Below, piece by piece: positions 60,641-64,000 of a stretch of 64,000 nucleotides of DNA. The position numbers and the translations under genes were made by a program. The stretch is from Elysia chlorotica. Taxonomy: Eukaryota; Mollusca; Gastropoda; Plakobranchidae. Under the pieces are notes generated by a model that made no database searches, had not been told where the DNA came from, and saw only the letters and a program-made list of their open reading frames with translations. Numbering within the stretch: the first letter of the stretch is position 1; each line of letters opens with the position of its first letter. Location of the stretch: the NCBI GenBank assembly GCA_003991915.1, contig RQTK01000511.1, forward strand, positions 238,332 through 302,331. Reading direction: 5' to 3'.

Positions 60641-63600
60641 TTAAGGCTTTTGTCCATTACCTCTAATCATCCCCTTAATCCTCACGGCTTCCGAGCCACC
60701 AACAATTGGATCAATCAGTACCCCCTCCATCACCCCCCTATTTAGTTGCTTAATGCCCCAGANNNNNNNNNNNNNNNNNNNNNNNNNNNNNNNNCCCATG
60801 CCCCCCCTCCCCCTATCCTGGCCTGGGCCATCCTCCCAACCTCTCTTCCTCCCAGGGGGTGGGTGAGGCGGAGCCGGCCTCCCGTCAGGTTCCTGGTACC
60901 CCCCACTCTCCTCTTCAAAGCCGCCGTTGTTTTGGTAATCATCATGGTAACCCTCGTTGTTGTAGCTATCATCCCCATAGTCCCAGCCGGCCTCGGATCC
61001 CTGGTTATCGTACCCTCCTGACTCGTCGTAAGGTTCCCCGCCCTCTCCAGCGTTGTTGTACTTGCCACCATAACCGGGGGGCTGTCTGCCCCCATGAAAT
61101 TTCTCACTGTAGGGGGCGCCCCTACCCCCCCTAGGCCCCCCCCTGCCCAAGCTCCCTTCCCTGCGATAGTCGTAGTCTCCAGTGTCCTCTCCCATCCTCT
61201 CATCCTGATCGCCGTAATCATCAAAGCCTGCGCCCCCCTGGCTGTTGGGCTGCCTCTGTGGAGGCCCGGGCTTGAACTTGGGGTGGGATGGTGGCAGAGG
61301 GGGTCCCTGCTGGCGCAAGTCCTGATCCTCTCCGGAGAACGAAGGTCCTGCAGGCCCGTTGTAGACTCGCGGGGCACGGAAGTCTTCATCCATTTCAGCA
61401 TTTGGTGGGCCTCGACCAGGACCTGACAAAAATATATGATTATAATATCATAATCAAAGTCATCACCTTGAAAATTATAACCTTTTCCCCTCACGTATGA
61501 TTCCAGTCACATTAAGCTAAGACAGATGCAATCGCCAGAGCGGGGTTTGAACCATGTACCTCCTGTGCCAAAAGGCTATGTTCTACCCCAGGGCTACCAC
61601 ACACCCCTGCTAGCATAAGAGCATATCAATGCGCACAACATGTGTGTGGCGTGATGGGCAAGAAAAAAACTTGCAGTTTTCACTATAAATGGTAAGTAGG
61701 GGTTAGAAGTAGGCTTTTAGTGAAAATGGTCAAAAAATAATTGCGCTTTGTGGGATTGAAATCTGAAACATGTAGATGAACTTGTAAATAAACTTTTATG
61801 CAGTACAAAGACGTTTATCTTAAACAGATTACAGTGAACTTCACTTGATTATTCGTGCAAACCAATGCATATTTAAAGCTAAGCTTATGTGACTGCAAGG
61901 GAATCTAGAACTAAGCGTTAAAAACAAGGGAAGGAAGCTTTTATTTCTCCAGCTAGAGGGCAGTTAATCCACTAAGGAAACTTACTGATTTGACCTGAGT
62001 GCTTTCTGTGTGAGATTTACTTACCATGCATGTTGTATCTTTCATCCCTATCCATTTCCTCTGGTTCGCCACCTGCAATAGAAACAAAATAAGATTGAAA
62101 ATGTATGAGGAAACGAGGCATTGATAGACTTACTGAGTGAAACAAAATGATGACAAAAGATTTTTTTTGTTTTTCCATAATGCTAGCAAGACATGACCAA
62201 GCCAAGCCTTCAACGCCTGCAGAGAAACGACAGGGCAAGGATAAGACAGATCTGCAATGTGAAGCCAGAAGATGTGGCCACCACCAGGTCAAATGAGCTA
62301 TTGACGCTTCTTGGCCTTGAGGACCTGAACCTCATTCTGAAGGAGAGGAGACTCCGGTGGTATGGCCACGTGGAACGGTCAAGCGGAGCTATCAAGACAG
62401 CATTGGACATGCAAGTAACAGGAAGTCGTGGAAAAGGGAGACCCAGAATGACATGGAAGCAGGTGACAGAGAGGGATCGGAAAGACTGGAAACTCTCAAC
62501 AACTGACCCTCATGACAGAAACACCTGGAGATCTGGTGTAAGATCAGCCATGCGTGCAGCAAGCCAGCTACCTGGAAGGGGGTCCACTGATGTGGATGTT
62601 GCCCCAGTACCTGCACGTTAATCAAAATACCGATGAGAGAGAGAGAGAGAGAGAGATAACCAATGAAATAGAAAGAAAATATATAACATACTGTAATATT
62701 ACTAAATGGAAAGACCTGTTGCCTAACAGTGAGTAGAATATGACTAAAATTTTATTATTCAGAGAGACAGCCTATGGAGGTTTGGTTGATCACGTTTTGT
62801 TCTTTTTGTTTTACTGTTTTATGTTTCAACATGATACAGATTGCAGCCTTGTTTGAATGCTTTCAAGAGTACATATTGATCATGGTACTCAAATCGATTA
62901 AAATTTAAATTCAAGACATAAACACATTTTTTCCTCCCTTTTTTAAAAGTTCAATGTAAAATAAATGACATTTAATTCAATAAGAAAACATTCCTCAGCC
63001 ACATTTTTTCACTTCACAATGTTTACATTTTTTTCTTTTCTAAATATTCAATTAGGATCAATCAGCTAAATAATAGCTGAATAAAAACTGAGAAGGTTGG
63101 AAAAGTCAAATCAAGATAAATAAAATTCAAATAATACCCCATACATCATGTTGCATTGCACTTTTTTGGTAGGGCAAGGATAAAAAAAAGCTTTAAAATA
63201 CTGTTGATACACCAAAAAAAAAAAGGATTTTTTCAAAAGGAAAAGTATCATGAAAGCATAATACATATTTAAAATGGACCATCGCCATAAAATAATCCTT
63301 CAGTTTGTATACTGTAACATTTCTTTTTTCACTTAAAAATGTGGCCTTATAAAATCAATGTAATGCTACCGTTTAAATAATATTTTTTTTTTCACTGTAC
63401 CTCGAGTCCCTCCTCTCTGATCATTGGGGGGACCTTGAAAAGGAGGTCTTTGTGGCCTCGGTCCTTGCATCTGACTTGGTGGTCCAGGCATTCGCCTCAT
63501 TTGGCCTGGCTGTGGCCCACTCATTCTTCCATGTGGAGGAGGGCCACTCATCTGACCTTGAGGCGGCCCACCCATTTGATTTGGGGGTGGGCCACTCATT

Positions 63601-64000
63601 TGATTTGGGGGTGGGCCACTCATTTGACTTGGAGGCGGACCACCCATTTGATTTGGGGGTGGGCCACTCATTTGACCTTGAGGTGGGCCACCACCCATTC
63701 TTCCATGGGGAGGAGGCGGGCCACCCATGTGACCTTGAGGTGGGCCTTGTTGATTTTGAACTTGGGGAGGTCCTTGGTTTTGACCTGGCGGAGGTCCACT
63801 AAATTGTCCTTGAGGTGCGTTGCCTAAAGGAGGGCCACTCATATGACCTTGGGGAGGGCCACCCATTTGACCTTGCGGAGGCGGACCCCTTATCTGTCCC
63901 TGGGGAGGAGGGCCCCTGATTTGACCCTGCATGCTATGTCCGCCTGGAGGCCCAGCCATGCGAGGAGGTGGCGCCCCCATCCGCATGGAGGGAGGAGGTC
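60641..64000 (-). CDS. Pro/Gly/Gln-rich protein, C-terminal part (truncated by window edge, with assembly gap)
   Basis: Minus-strand exons seen are 63401 to beyond 64000, 62025-62072 and about 60641-61422, in phase. The first encodes a repeat of about eight residues (GPPPNQMG, GPPPSQMS, GPPQGQMS) with no folded domain. The second is the short linker GEPEEMDRDERYNMHG. The last encodes an acidic Tyr/Gly/Asp-rich region (GYDNQGSEAGWDYGDDSYN) followed by a GRGG stretch running into 32 Ns. The frame after the gap is therefore uncertain and the stop at 60641 provisional. Low-complexity GPP/RGG tails like this occur in RNA-processing factors. The C-terminus of WDR33 (3'-end processing) is one candidate, but I cannot confirm it because the conserved part lies outside the window. 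Confidence 0.75.
60763..60794. other. Assembly gap (32 Ns)
   Basis: Run of N inside the last exon of the Pro/Gly-rich gene, in a GC-rich low-complexity stretch. The true length is unknown. Confidence 0.99.
61530..61615 (-). mobile_element. SINE head fragment
   Basis: On the minus strand, GTAGCCCTGGGGTAGAACAT and GGTTCAAACCCCGC are A- and B-box-like, and match the head at 16525 (CCCTGGGGTAGAACA is shared exactly). Confidence 0.65.
62195..62640 (+). mobile_element. 3' fragment of a LINE reverse transcriptase with GATGA/GA tail
   Basis: An open frame of about 140 codons (62193-62621) encodes the C-terminal end of a non-LTR reverse transcriptase. It contains LQRNDRARIRQICNVKPED, LRWYGHVERSSG, and SGVRSAMRAASQLPGRG, a block common in mollusc LINEs. 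TAA at 62619, then AAAATACCGATGAGAGAGAG, a short GA tail. The element is 5'-truncated and lies antisense in an intron of the Pro/Gly-rich gene. The intact frame suggests a fairly recent insertion. It shares its 3' end with the reverse copy at 44340. Confidence 0.88.

Noticed and set aside
62193..62621. Host gene of 142 residues
   Set aside because: Its sequence is the C-terminal part of a common LINE reverse transcriptase, and its 3' end is repeated at 44340.
63401..64000. Collagen
   Set aside because: The protein is rich in Gly and Pro, but the repeat is about eight residues and lacks the Gly-X-Y period of three.
1..64000. CRISPR array, bacterial operon, prophage or viral gene
   Set aside because: Introns, SINEs and animal gene families make this a eukaryotic nuclear locus; the direct repeats seen are microsatellites or two-to-three-copy duplications without spacers.

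Overview
This window is eukaryotic nuclear DNA. It is AT-rich, has GT-AG introns from about 100 bases to several kb, and is dense in microsatellites, SINE-like repeats and decayed DNA transposons. The gene set is animal. The style of the repeats (TCTAGATC-rich stretches, a LINE with a GATGA-type tail, tRNA-like SINE heads, an AAAGCGCT...(ATT)n tail) suggests a mollusc, probably a gastropod. That placement is an inference. The individual ORFs are short because the genes are split; I rebuilt the genes by hand from splice sites, reading frame and remembered family sequences. In the three genes whose start and stop are both located, the exon lengths sum to an exact number of codons.

Layout. (1) 1419-7207, plus: a carbonyl reductase 1-like short-chain dehydrogenase, 8 coding exons, 276 aa. 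(2) About 8898-10860, plus: a broken non-LTR retrotransposon with reverse transcriptase and RNase H remnants. (3) 11644-18111, plus: replication factor C subunit 3, 8 coding exons, 355 aa. (4) 22042-28748, minus: a Sel1-repeat protein I identify as DELE1, the relay from mitochondrial stress to the integrated stress response, 10 coding exons, 624 aa. (5) 34899-37932, minus: the C4orf33/UPF0462 homologue, with its first few bases in an exon I could not place. (6) 38876-54908, plus: an RNA-binding-type protein with a Y/Q-rich N-terminus, a charged helix, three or four JAZ/ZNF385-like zinc fingers and RGG boxes. It has two phase-matched alternative last exons, one of which adds a fourth finger. 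(7) 60641 to beyond 64000, minus: the C-terminal part of a long Pro/Gly/Gln-rich protein, interrupted by a 32-base assembly gap.

RFC3 and DELE1 converge on a region of about 3.9 kb. C4orf33 and the zinc-finger gene are head to head within about 1 kb, so they may share a promoter. The genes look like an ordinary set of housekeeping neighbours and show no operon-like logic.

The accessory DNA is the most structured part. It holds a hairpin transposon family with GTGAGGCAACC termini (three copies, one apparently inserted into a SINE), two nested elements with TA-flanked CAGT... termini, two inverted copies of the same LINE 3' end about 18 kb apart, small inverted-repeat elements in DELE1 intron 1, and several local tandem duplications. 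Two of those duplications lie directly upstream of splice acceptors. I found no defence system, CRISPR array, viral gene or toxin gene, and no clearly new biological system. The best leads are the alternative zinc-finger exon and the DELE1 upstream ORF.
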